Shown piece after piece: positions 34,438 to 40,280 of a stretch of DNA of 40,280 nucleotides. The notes under the pieces were generated by a model. That model ran no database searches, was not told where the DNA came from, and saw only the letters and a list, made by a program, of their open reading frames with translations. This DNA is from CAZHMN01 sp964533705 (GTDB lineage: Bacteria > Electryoneota > B3-LCP), in NCBI GenBank assembly GCA_964533705.1, contig CAZHMN010000018.1, positions 1 to 40,280 of the forward strand. Direction: 5' to 3'. The position numbers and the translations under genes were made by a program. The stretch's first letter is position 1. The number at the start of each line of letters is the position of its first letter.

Positions 34438-35600
34438 CCTTTTATCTGGTGGGTCCCTTCTATCCGCTGCGAGGAGGTATCGCCCAGTACATTGGCGTAT
34501 TAGGACAGAAATTGGAGGTGAGAGGGCACGCGGTAAGAGTGCTCTCTTTTCGCAAGCAATTTCCCAAGCTGCTGTTTCCCGGCCAGACGCAGATCGAAAC
34601 CAGCCGGGATTACATCAAACTCGATACCCGGCCGGTTTTCATCCCCTGGAATCCCTGCACCTGGTTGCGCACCTTTTGGGCCATTCGCCGCGGCAAGCCG
34701 AATGCCGTCATATTCAAGTATTGGATGCCATTCTTCGCACCGGGCTACGCGGCTGTCTGCGGACTGACCAAATGGTTAACATCGGTGCGAATCATCTACA
34801 TCGTTGACAACGTCATCCCGCACGAAAAGCGCCCCGGAGACCGATTTTTTACCCGCCTGGCGTTTCGCTGGGTTGACGCCTTTATCGTGCAATCCGACGT
34901 TGTAAGGCAGGATTTGCTTCGCTGGTTCCCGGAAGCCAAACGCCGTGAGGTTAAATTCGTACATCATCCAATTTACGATTGTTACACCGATACGAATCTG
35001 AGCAGGGAAAAGGCGCGCCAGAAACTGGGGCTGAAAGCGGAGGGGAAATTACTGCTCTTCTTCGGGTTGGTTCGGCACTATAAAGGCCTGGATGTGCTGA
35101 TCGAGGCTTTTCCGCATATCGTTGCAAGCCTCGGCGAAGATGTGCATCTCTTGGTGGCCGGGGAGTTCTACGAAACTGAAGAAACGTATTGGCGTCGGGT
35201 TGAAGAACTGGACCTTTCTCATAAAGTCGCCATCGTGAATAAATTCATCCCCAACGAAGATGTGGGAACCTACTTTCGCGCCGCAGATCTTCTGGTTTTG
35301 CCGTATAGATCCGCGACTCAATCCGGAGTGATCCAGGTCGCCTTCCATTTTGAGCTGCCGGTCATATCCACAAGAGTGGGAGGGCTACCCGAAGTGGTGC
35401 GGGACGGTGAAACGGGGTTTTTGGTTCCTCCCGAAGATCCGAAATCGCTGGCCGAAGCGGTGGTGAAGTTCTTCCGGGATGACACGCGGGACAAAATAAT
35501 CGAAAACATGAGAAAGGAAAAAGAAAGATATAGCTGGGATAAAATGGTCGAGACGATGGAAGAAATTGCGGGAAAAGATACAGAGGAAAGCACGAAATAG
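34434..35600 (+). CDS. Glycosyltransferase family 4 (GT-B)
   Basis: The 388-residue protein shows the GT4 fold. The N-terminal domain opens with FYLVGPFYPLRGGIAQY, including the glycine loop. In the C-terminal domain, LLFFGLVRHYKGLDVLIEAF carries the Lys used for donor phosphate, and the EX7E-type region lies around QSGVIQVAFHFELPVISTRVGGLPEVVRDGETGFLV. Start GTG 34434 overlaps the upstream stop (GTGA). The C-terminus ends in a charged helix. Together with the preceding GT2 it may build a glycolipid or surface glycan; the sugar and acceptor are unknown. Confidence 0.9.
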   Translation: MTFYLVGPFYPLRGGIAQYIGVLGQKLEVRGHAVRVLSFRKQFPKLLFPGQTQIETSRDYIKLDTRPVFIPWNPCTWLRTFWAIRRGKPNAVIFKYWMPFFAPGYAAVCGLTKWLTSVRIIYIVDNVIPHEKRPGDRFFTRLAFRWVDAFIVQSDVVRQDLLRWFPEAKRREVKFVHHPIYDCYTDTNLSREKARQKLGLKAEGKLLLFFGLVRHYKGLDVLIEAFPHIVASLGEDVHLLVAGEFYETEETYWRRVEELDLSHKVAIVNKFIPNEDVGTYFRAADLLVLPYRSATQSGVIQVAFHFELPVISTRVGGLPEVVRDGETGFLVPPEDPKSLAEAVVKFFRDDTRDKIIENMRKEKERYSWDKMVETMEEIAGKDTEESTK

Positions 35601-35678
35601 GTAAGAAAGGCTGCGGGATACGAATGGGAATATTGGGAAAACAGATAATTTTCAATAAGCTAAAAATGCACAATGTAC

Positions 35679-35707
35679 TTGACTTTAGCTTTTCATTTTA
35701 ATATTTT
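35679..35707 (+). promoter_or_regulatory. Predicted promoter for rplM-rpsI
   Basis: TTGACT (35679-35684), a 17-base spacer and TATTTT (35702-35707) lie in an AT-rich 133-base gap before rplM. The -35 equals that of the promoter at 8641. Confidence 0.55.
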
Positions 35708-35733
35708 TATAGTTTAATAATTTTGGAACTGCT

Positions 35734-36162
35734 GTGAAGACATTTCATTCTAAACCTGAAGATGTAGAGCGCAACTGGTATATCGTTGACGCTGATGGAA
35801 TGGTGTTGGGGCGATTGGCGAGCAGAATCGCGACGGTTCTGCGCGGCAAGCACAAAGCGATCTACTCCCCGCACTTTGATACAGGCGATTTCGTTATCGT
35901 CGTCAATGCCGATAAAGTGCGATTGACCGGCAAGAAAGAACAGAAAAAGCAGTTTTTCCGGCACACCGGTTATCCCGGTGGAGGCCGGTTTACCACCCTG
36001 GCGGAAATGAGGGTAAAGCATCCAGAGAGGATTGTTATGCACGCCGTTAAGGGGATGCTGCCACGAGGACCGCTGGGGCGCAGACAGTTTCGCAAGCTAA
36101 AGGTTTACGCCGGTTCGGATCATCCTCATCAGGCTCAACAACCGGAACCGCTTCCGCAGTAA
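35734..36162 (+). CDS. rplM: 50S ribosomal protein L13 (uL13)
   Basis: L13 binds 23S rRNA and is an early assembly protein. The 142-residue chain has WYIVDADGMVLGRLASRIA, KLTGKK-like VRLTGKKEQKKQFFRHTGYPGG (in part) and the family signature AVKGMLPRGPLGRRQFRKLKVYAG in sections. The start is GTG 35734, with GGA seven bases before. The terminal HPHQAQQPEPLPQ is longer and richer in Gln and Pro than usual. It precedes rpsI, the normal pair. Confidence 0.97.
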   Translation: MKTFHSKPEDVERNWYIVDADGMVLGRLASRIATVLRGKHKAIYSPHFDTGDFVIVVNADKVRLTGKKEQKKQFFRHTGYPGGGRFTTLAEMRVKHPERIVMHAVKGMLPRGPLGRRQFRKLKVYAGSDHPHQAQQPEPLPQ

Positions 36163-36187
36163 AAACTCATCTTAGATAGAGGGTTCA

Positions 36188-36592
36188 ATGACTAGTTCTG
36201 ATCCCGCGCCACGCTTTTATGCGACCGGGCGTCGTAAGACTTCCGTTGCACGGGTGTGGATTACGCCGGGCAGTGGTAAAATGACCGTCAATGGCAAGGA
36301 CTTCCTGGACTACTTCGGTCGGGAAGTTTTAAAGTTATTGGTTGACCAACCCTTTGAGGCGGTTGACGCTTTGAATAAATTTGACGTCATCGCCGACGTT
36401 AAAGGCGGCGGCAAGAGCGGCCAAGCCGGCGCCATGTTGCTGGGGATTGCCCGCGCCTTGGTCCAATATGATGAAGAGTATCGGGCAGCGCTTAAAAAGC
36501 AGAAATTCCTGACCCGCGACCCCCGTGAGAAAGAACGGAAGAAGTACGGCCAGCCGGGCGCTCGCAAGCGTTTCCAGTATTCCAAGAGATAA
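36188..36592 (+). CDS. rpsI: 30S ribosomal protein S9 (uS9)
   Basis: S9 contacts tRNA in the P site through its C-terminal tail. The 134-residue protein has FYATGRRKTSVARVW, the GGGKSGQAGAMLLGIARAL signature, and the tail DPREKERKKYGQPGARKRFQYSKR (in part), which ends with the expected SKR. It follows rplM by 25 bases. The start ATG 36188 adds a short SSDPAP extension before the core. Confidence 0.97.
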   Translation: MTSSDPAPRFYATGRRKTSVARVWITPGSGKMTVNGKDFLDYFGREVLKLLVDQPFEAVDALNKFDVIADVKGGGKSGQAGAMLLGIARALVQYDEEYRAALKKQKFLTRDPREKERKKYGQPGARKRFQYSKR

Positions 36593-36773
36593 TCCGGTAC
36601 TTTCGATATACCCCAGGCATAAAGTCCCACTTTTTCGTCTGGCGGAATCATTCACAATTGGAAATATCACGTCTTCCGATCGCATCCCCGGGTGTTCCAT
36701 GGTGTCCATTGGAATCGGGAAGCGAGATGACGAAGATGGATGCAAAACCCGATAACAAACTAAAGAGGAAATA

Positions 36774-37805
36774 ATGCCAGTCGTTTCAATTCAGCAGCTT
36801 TTACTAGCGGGCACCCATTTTGGCCACCTGACGCGCAGGTGGAATCCGAAGATGGCCAAATACATCTTCGGGGCCAAACATGGCATTCATATCATTGACT
36901 TAAAGAAAACCCAAACCTGCATAGATAATGCTTGCGAAGCTCTGCAGGAGATCGTAAAGGGAGGCGAAAAGGTCCTATTTGTCGGCACCAAGAAGCAAGC
37001 CAAGGATATCATCAGATCGGAGGCGACGCGGATCAACATGCCCTACGTCTGTGAACGCTGGCTGGGTGGTATGCTGACTAATTTTTCCACAATTCGCAAG
37101 AGCTTGAAAAACCTCCAGAACTTAGAGAGAATCGCATCCGACGGCACATATGAAAAGATCTCCAAGAAGGAGAGACTTTCATTTGAGAAAGACAGAGCTA
37201 AGCTGGAGAAGGCGCTCGGTGGAGTTAGAGATATGAAAAAAGTCCCCGGTGCTGTCTTTGTCGTTGACATCAAGAAAGAACGTATTGCCGTCGCCGAAGC
37301 CCGCAAGTTGTCCATTCCCGTCGTGGCTATTGTGGATACCAACACAGATCCCGATATCGTTGATTACCCCATACCCGGAAATGACGACGCCTTTAAATCC
37401 GTTGGACTGATCACCAGAGCGCTGTCAGACGCTATTGAAGAAGCCGCAGCAGTCGCGGCCAAAAGGCGAGTTGCCGAGATGGCCGAAGTCACAGGCGTAG
37501 AGGAAAAGGAACAGCCCAGAGCTCAAGCCAGACGTCGCCGGCCCAGAAGGCGCCCCCCTCGGAGGAAACCTGAAGCGGCTGGAGCCGGCCAAGGCAGAGC
37601 AGAACCCACTGCTGAGCCTACAGAAAAGACGACAGGACCTGCTCCAAAATCCGATACGGGTGTAGAGAAGAAAACCTCGGAAGGAAGCGCTGATGCTGAT
37701 AAAGAGGAATCGGCGAGAAAACCATCGAGGGAGTCGAGCAAAGCCGACGCTGAAGGACCAAAACCAGCTGCCAAGGAAAGTAAACCTGAAAAGAGCGAGG
37801 CTTAG
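36774..37805 (+). CDS. rpsB: 30S ribosomal protein S2 (uS2) with long charged C-terminal extension
   Basis: Residues 1 to about 230 are ordinary S2: LLLAGTHFGHLTRRWNPKM, FVGTKKQAKDII, ERWLGGMLTNFSTI, and VVAIVDTNTDPDIVDYPIPGNDDA near the end of the core. From about residue 240 a 100-residue tail follows. It begins with a dense basic block (RRRRPRRRPPRRK, 253-265) and continues with Ala, Pro, Lys, Glu and Ser without predicted fold. S2 is usually 230-260 residues, so this is a true extension; extensions occur in some phyla. AGAGGA precedes the ATG. It lies 181 bases after rpsI and upstream of tsf. Confidence 0.96.
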   Translation: MPVVSIQQLLLAGTHFGHLTRRWNPKMAKYIFGAKHGIHIIDLKKTQTCIDNACEALQEIVKGGEKVLFVGTKKQAKDIIRSEATRINMPYVCERWLGGMLTNFSTIRKSLKNLQNLERIASDGTYEKISKKERLSFEKDRAKLEKALGGVRDMKKVPGAVFVVDIKKERIAVAEARKLSIPVVAIVDTNTDPDIVDYPIPGNDDAFKSVGLITRALSDAIEEAAAVAAKRRVAEMAEVTGVEEKEQPRAQARRRRPRRRPPRRKPEAAGAGQGRAEPTAEPTEKTTGPAPKSDTGVEKKTSEGSADADKEESARKPSRESSKADAEGPKPAAKESKPEKSEA

Positions 37806-37908
37806 TCGGCGGATCGAACAATTCGCGCTGGACGGATAGACGACATAGATAACGCGAAAGGATTTACGGAAATCACCCCCCACCGTGTACACGTTTTCGG
37901 AGAAATGA

Positions 37909-38508
37909 ATGAACATCACTTCAGGAGCCGTTAAAGATTTACGCCAGAAAACCGGCGCTGGCATGATGGATTGCAAAAAAGCTCTGGTAGAAGCCCAGGG
38001 TAATGAAGAGAAGGCCATTGACATTTTGCGGAAGCGCGGCCTGGCTCAGGCAGCCAAGAGAGCTGGTCGTGAAGCGAACGAGGGCTTGATCGAGACCTAT
38101 ATCCACACCGGGTCTAAGCTGGGCGTGATGGTAGAACTCAACTGCGAAACCGATTTCGTCGCCAAGACGGATGAATTTAAATCGCTGGCTCGAGATATAG
38201 CCATGCACGTCGCTGCTACCAATCCGATGGCCATATCAAGGGATCAAATTTCGCAGGAAGTCATCGAAAAAGAGAAGGACATTTACCGCGCCCAGATCGA
38301 ATCCAGTGGAAAGAAAAAACCACCTGAAATTATCGAGAAGATCATATCAGGCAAGCTGGAAAAGTTCTTTTCTGAAACCTGCCTGCTGGAGCAACCTTTC
38401 GTGAAAGATACGGATAAGACTGTGGGTGACCTGGTGACTGAAACGGCTGCTAAACTGGGCGAAAACATCGTGCTGCGCAGATTTTGCCGTTTGCAGGTGG
38501 GCGAGTGA
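37909..38508 (+). CDS. tsf: Elongation factor Ts, short form
   Basis: EF-Ts recycles EF-Tu by GDP release. The UBA-like N-terminus VKDLRQKTGAGMMDCKKALVEA and the core motif VELNCETDFVAKTDEF are clear. At 199 residues it is the short type (as in Thermus) with one core repeat, against about 280 in E. coli. GGAG lies before the ATG. Its stop overlaps the pyrH GTG start (GTGA), indicating coupling. Confidence 0.97.
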   Translation: MNITSGAVKDLRQKTGAGMMDCKKALVEAQGNEEKAIDILRKRGLAQAAKRAGREANEGLIETYIHTGSKLGVMVELNCETDFVAKTDEFKSLARDIAMHVAATNPMAISRDQISQEVIEKEKDIYRAQIESSGKKKPPEIIEKIISGKLEKFFSETCLLEQPFVKDTDKTVGDLVTETAAKLGENIVLRRFCRLQVGE

Positions 38509-39221
38509 AGAAGGCTCCCTACAAGCGTGTTCTGTTAAAACTGACCGGCGAAGTTATGGCCGGGGACAAGGGATACGGTATTGATCCCGACGGAGTTTCC
38601 CGGATTGCCAGCGACATCCGAGAGATTCATGACCTCGGAGTGGAAATCGCCATCGTCATCGGTGGCGGGAATATCTTTCGCGGTATGCAGGCATCTGCAC
38701 AGGGCATGGATCGTGCCACGGCCGATCAAATGGGGATGCTGGCGACCATCATCAACGGCCTGGCATTGCAGGACAGCCTGGAAAAAATGGGAGTCGTAAC
38801 CCGCGTTCAATCGGCCATTGAGGTTCAGGAGCTCGCCGAACCTTTCATTCGCAGGCGAGCCATCCGACACCTGGAAAAAGGTCGCATCGTCATCTTTGCC
38901 GCGGGAACGGGCAATCCCTACTTTACCAGCGACACGGCCGCCACGCTGCGAGCCATCGAAATTCACGCAGACGTTATCTTGAAAGGCACGAGGGTTGACG
39001 GCGTCTATGACAGTGATCCCGAGAAGAATCCGCAAGCGGTTCGCTATGATACTCTGACCTACACTGAAGTCATTCAGCGGGAACTGAGAGTTATGGATGC
39101 GACCTCTGTGGCGCTGTGCATGGACAATGAAATTCACATCCGTGTTTTTAATATCATGACTCCCGGAAATCTGAGGAAGATCATCATGGGAGAAGAGGTC
39201 GGTACACTGGTCGTGAGGTGA
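38505..39221 (+). CDS. pyrH: Uridylate kinase (UMP kinase) PyrH
   Basis: PyrH phosphorylates UMP to UDP and belongs to the amino-acid kinase fold, unlike eukaryotic UMP/CMP kinases. KRVLLKLTGEVMAG, IVIGGGNIFRG, MDRATADQMGMLATIINGLAL and GTGNPYFTSDTAATLRA are all present in order. I choose GTG 38505 (overlapping the tsf stop) because AGGTGG is just upstream and MKKAPYKRVLLKL is the usual start; a TTG at 38484 lies inside tsf. Length is 238. Confidence 0.97.
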   Translation: MKKAPYKRVLLKLTGEVMAGDKGYGIDPDGVSRIASDIREIHDLGVEIAIVIGGGNIFRGMQASAQGMDRATADQMGMLATIINGLALQDSLEKMGVVTRVQSAIEVQELAEPFIRRRAIRHLEKGRIVIFAAGTGNPYFTSDTAATLRAIEIHADVILKGTRVDGVYDSDPEKNPQAVRYDTLTYTEVIQRELRVMDATSVALCMDNEIHIRVFNIMTPGNLRKIIMGEEVGTLVVR

Positions 39222-39225
39222 AAAC

Positions 39226-39783
39226 ATGGATCATCCCATTCTGGAAGATACCGAAGAACGCATGACGAAATCAGTGGAAAACTTTCGTCATGAACTGGTT
39301 AAAATTCGAACGGGTAAAGCCTCGATTTCCCTCCTGGACGGCATTCGGATCGAGTATTACGGCAGTCAGGTGCCAATCAATCAAGTTGCCAGTTTATCAA
39401 CGCCTGAACCGCGCCTGATCGTGATTCAACCCTGGGAAAAGAATCTGATCGGTGTGATCGAGAGGGAGATTCAGAAGAGTGACCTGGGATTGACGCCAAT
39501 CAACGACGGGACATTCATTCGGCTCGCCATTCCTGTACTGACCGAAGAACGGCGTAAGGATTTAGTCAAGCTGGTGCGGCGATATGCGGAGGATGCGCGC
39601 ATTGCCATCCGCAACATCCGGCGGGATGCTAATGAACAGTTAAAACGCGAGGAAAAAGCGAGCAACATTTCCGAAGACGAGCATAGAAAACTGCAAGACC
39701 AAAATCAGAAACTCACGGATAAATACATCGAAGAAATAGACAAGCTGCTAAGTAAAAAGGAAGAAGAGATTATGGAGGTTTGA
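39226..39783 (+). CDS. frr: Ribosome recycling factor Frr
   Basis: Frr splits post-termination ribosomes with EF-G. The 185-residue chain shows the L-shaped tRNA mimic: RTGKASISLLDGIRIEYYGSQVPINQVA (in sections), IQPWEKNLIGVIEREIQKSDLGLTP, and the long three-helix bundle ending KYIEEIDKLLSKKEEEIMEV. GAGGTG precedes the ATG, four bases after pyrH. The rpsB-tsf-pyrH-frr order is highly conserved among bacteria. Confidence 0.97.
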   Translation: MDHPILEDTEERMTKSVENFRHELVKIRTGKASISLLDGIRIEYYGSQVPINQVASLSTPEPRLIVIQPWEKNLIGVIEREIQKSDLGLTPINDGTFIRLAIPVLTEERRKDLVKLVRRYAEDARIAIRNIRRDANEQLKREEKASNISEDEHRKLQDQNQKLTDKYIEEIDKLLSKKEEEIMEV

Positions 39784-39843
39784 CCCTCCTCAAGGCATGA
39801 GTTAAACGAGAGGTCAAGAACCTCCTAAAAGATACTCAGGAGG
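39775..39843 (+). promoter_or_regulatory. Alternating complementary segments around the ferredoxin ribosome binding site
   Basis: GGAGG (39775-39779) can pair with CCTCC (39785-39789). GAGGT (39810-39814) can pair with ACCTC (39820-39824). CCTCCT (39821-39826) can pair with the Shine-Dalgarno AGGAGG (39838-39843). The last two pairings share bases and exclude each other, so the leader could switch between exposing and hiding the ribosome site. This is seen in sequence only. Confidence 0.35.
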
Positions 39844-39848
39844 AAAAA

Positions 39849-40040
39849 ATGCCACGTATGATTACTGACGAGTGTATTAACTGCGGTGCCTGCGAACCGG
39901 AGTGCCCTGTCGGTGCAATATCAGAAGGAGAAGAGATTTACGTCATTGACCCGGAAGTCTGTGTGGATTGCGAAGGACATTACGATTCTCCGCGTTGCGT
40001 TGAATACTGCCCGGTTGATTGTATTCCCCCTCTGGAATAG
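39849..40040 (+). CDS. 2[4Fe-4S] ferredoxin (YfhL/Alvin type)
   Basis: This 63-residue ferredoxin carries low-potential electrons. The first motif has Cys at 9, 12, 15 and 19 (CxxCxxCxxxCP). The second has Cys at 38, 41, 50 and 54, with eight residues between the second and third Cys in place of two, the spacing of the Alvin/YfhL group. An extra Cys lies at 58. AGGAGG is six bases before the ATG. It closes the frr-containing stretch and runs toward the flagellin gene on the other strand. Confidence 0.95.
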   Translation: MPRMITDECINCGACEPECPVGAISEGEEIYVIDPEVCVDCEGHYDSPRCVEYCPVDCIPPLE

Positions 40041-40053
40041 GAGTGGTATAAGC

Positions 40054-40084
40054 AAAAAGTCCGGCGATTGCCGGACTTTTTTTT
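40054..40084. terminator. Bidirectional intrinsic terminator between ferredoxin and flagellin
   Basis: AAAAAGTCCGGC (40054-40065) pairs with GCCGGACTTTTT (40070-40081) around the 4-base loop GATT, then TTT follows. On the - strand the same stem is followed by TTTTT. It therefore serves both convergent genes. Confidence 0.85.
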
Positions 40085-40100
40085 GATAGAAGCTGATCAC

Positions 40101-40280
40101 TTACCCGATGATCCCAGCCACAATCTGTGGTACCATATTGGCCTGTGCCAGCATGGAAACGCCGGTCTGCATCAGGATTTGCGCTCTGATGAACTCGGAC
40201 ATTTCGGCTGCCACGTCGGCGTCGCGGATCTGCGATTCGGATGCGGTGGCGTTTTCGCGGGCGACCATCAGTTGCTCGAT
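40101..40280 (-). CDS. Flagellin, C-terminal end (gene continues past right edge)
   Basis: Reading the - strand from the right edge gives 59 residues and a stop at 40101-40103. The sequence matches the flagellin C-terminal D0 domain: RENATASESQIRDADVAAEM, EFIRAQILMQTGVSMLAQAN and the terminal VPQIVAGIIG. Flagellin polymerises into the flagellar filament through this helix. The start and most of the gene lie outside the window. The gene is convergent with the ferredoxin. It implies motility by flagella; whether several flagellin copies exist cannot be seen. Confidence 0.93.
   Translation of the reverse strand: MEQLMVARENATASESQIRDADVAAEMSEFIRAQILMQTGVSMLAQANMVPQIVAGIIG

Noticed and set aside
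36593..36773. The 181-base gap before rpsB as an S2 autoregulatory leader
   Set aside because: No stable hairpin or conserved leader motif was found by eye; no convincing promoter either.
38535..39227. 230-codon open frame on the - strand across pyrH
   Set aside because: Antisense to a highly conserved gene, with a composition unlike a real protein (many His and Asp from reverse codons).

Overview
The window is a gene-dense bacterial chromosome segment. Every gene except one partial gene at the right edge lies on the + strand. The content points to a diderm (Gram-negative type) bacterium with lipid A: lpxD, a fused lpxC-fabZ, lpxA, bamA, a Skp/OmpH chaperone, tamB, several lipoproteins and outer-membrane barrels. 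It also has a flagellin and bacterial microcompartment vertex proteins. The LpxC-FabZ fusion, a DUF6588-like barrel and a Bacteroidetes-style transglutaminase-like protein suggest a lineage in or near the FCB superphylum, possibly an uncultured candidate phylum. That placement is inference. Two 100-N runs (4489-4588 and 28805-28904) show this is a draft scaffold.

Layout. 1-2370: the 3' part of a transglutaminase-like gene, a REP-like inverted repeat pair, and a self-contained two-gene unit of EutN/CcmL vertex proteins with its own promoter and terminator. 2383-8589: rdgB, cysteine desulfurase, an alpha/beta hydrolase broken by a gap, mnmA, panB, panC and a one-domain glmU. 8641-12963: a strong promoter, a small barrel-like protein, a LytR_C protein, rsfS, argS and a PfkB sugar kinase. 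13004-16013: mtnA behind a palindromic promoter region, a TPR lipoprotein and uppS. 16114-31312: a long envelope-biogenesis stretch (FAD-binding protein, tamB, bamA, ompH, lpxD, lpxC-fabZ, lpxA, lipoate/octanoate transferase, DUF6588 protein, dxr, rseP). 31309-35600: a tightly overlapping set of TPR lipoprotein, DUF4292 lipoprotein and two glycosyltransferases. 35679-39783: translation genes rplM, rpsI, rpsB, tsf, pyrH and frr. 39849-40280: a 2[4Fe-4S] ferredoxin and, convergent to it, the C-terminus of a flagellin, with a shared terminator.

How the genes fit together. The central block supplies the cell envelope: undecaprenyl diphosphate (UppS) and isoprenoid precursors (Dxr), the early lipid A steps (LpxA, LpxC, LpxD), FabZ for fatty acids, and outer-membrane protein export and assembly (Skp/OmpH, BamA, TamB), with RseP for envelope stress proteolysis. 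The cysteine desulfurase and MnmA form a plausible tRNA thiolation pair. PanB and PanC make pantothenate.

No clearly new multi-gene defence or metabolic system is visible. The most unusual points are the free-standing BMC-P pair, an ArgS whose HIGH signature is replaced, a GlmU without its acetyltransferase domain, an rsfS with no ordinary start codon, a short FAD-binding-only protein between uppS and tamB, a long charged tail on ribosomal protein S2, and mutually exclusive hairpins around the ferredoxin ribosome binding site. No tRNA, rRNA, CRISPR array or insertion sequence was recognised, and no gene-free stretch exceeds 300 bases.
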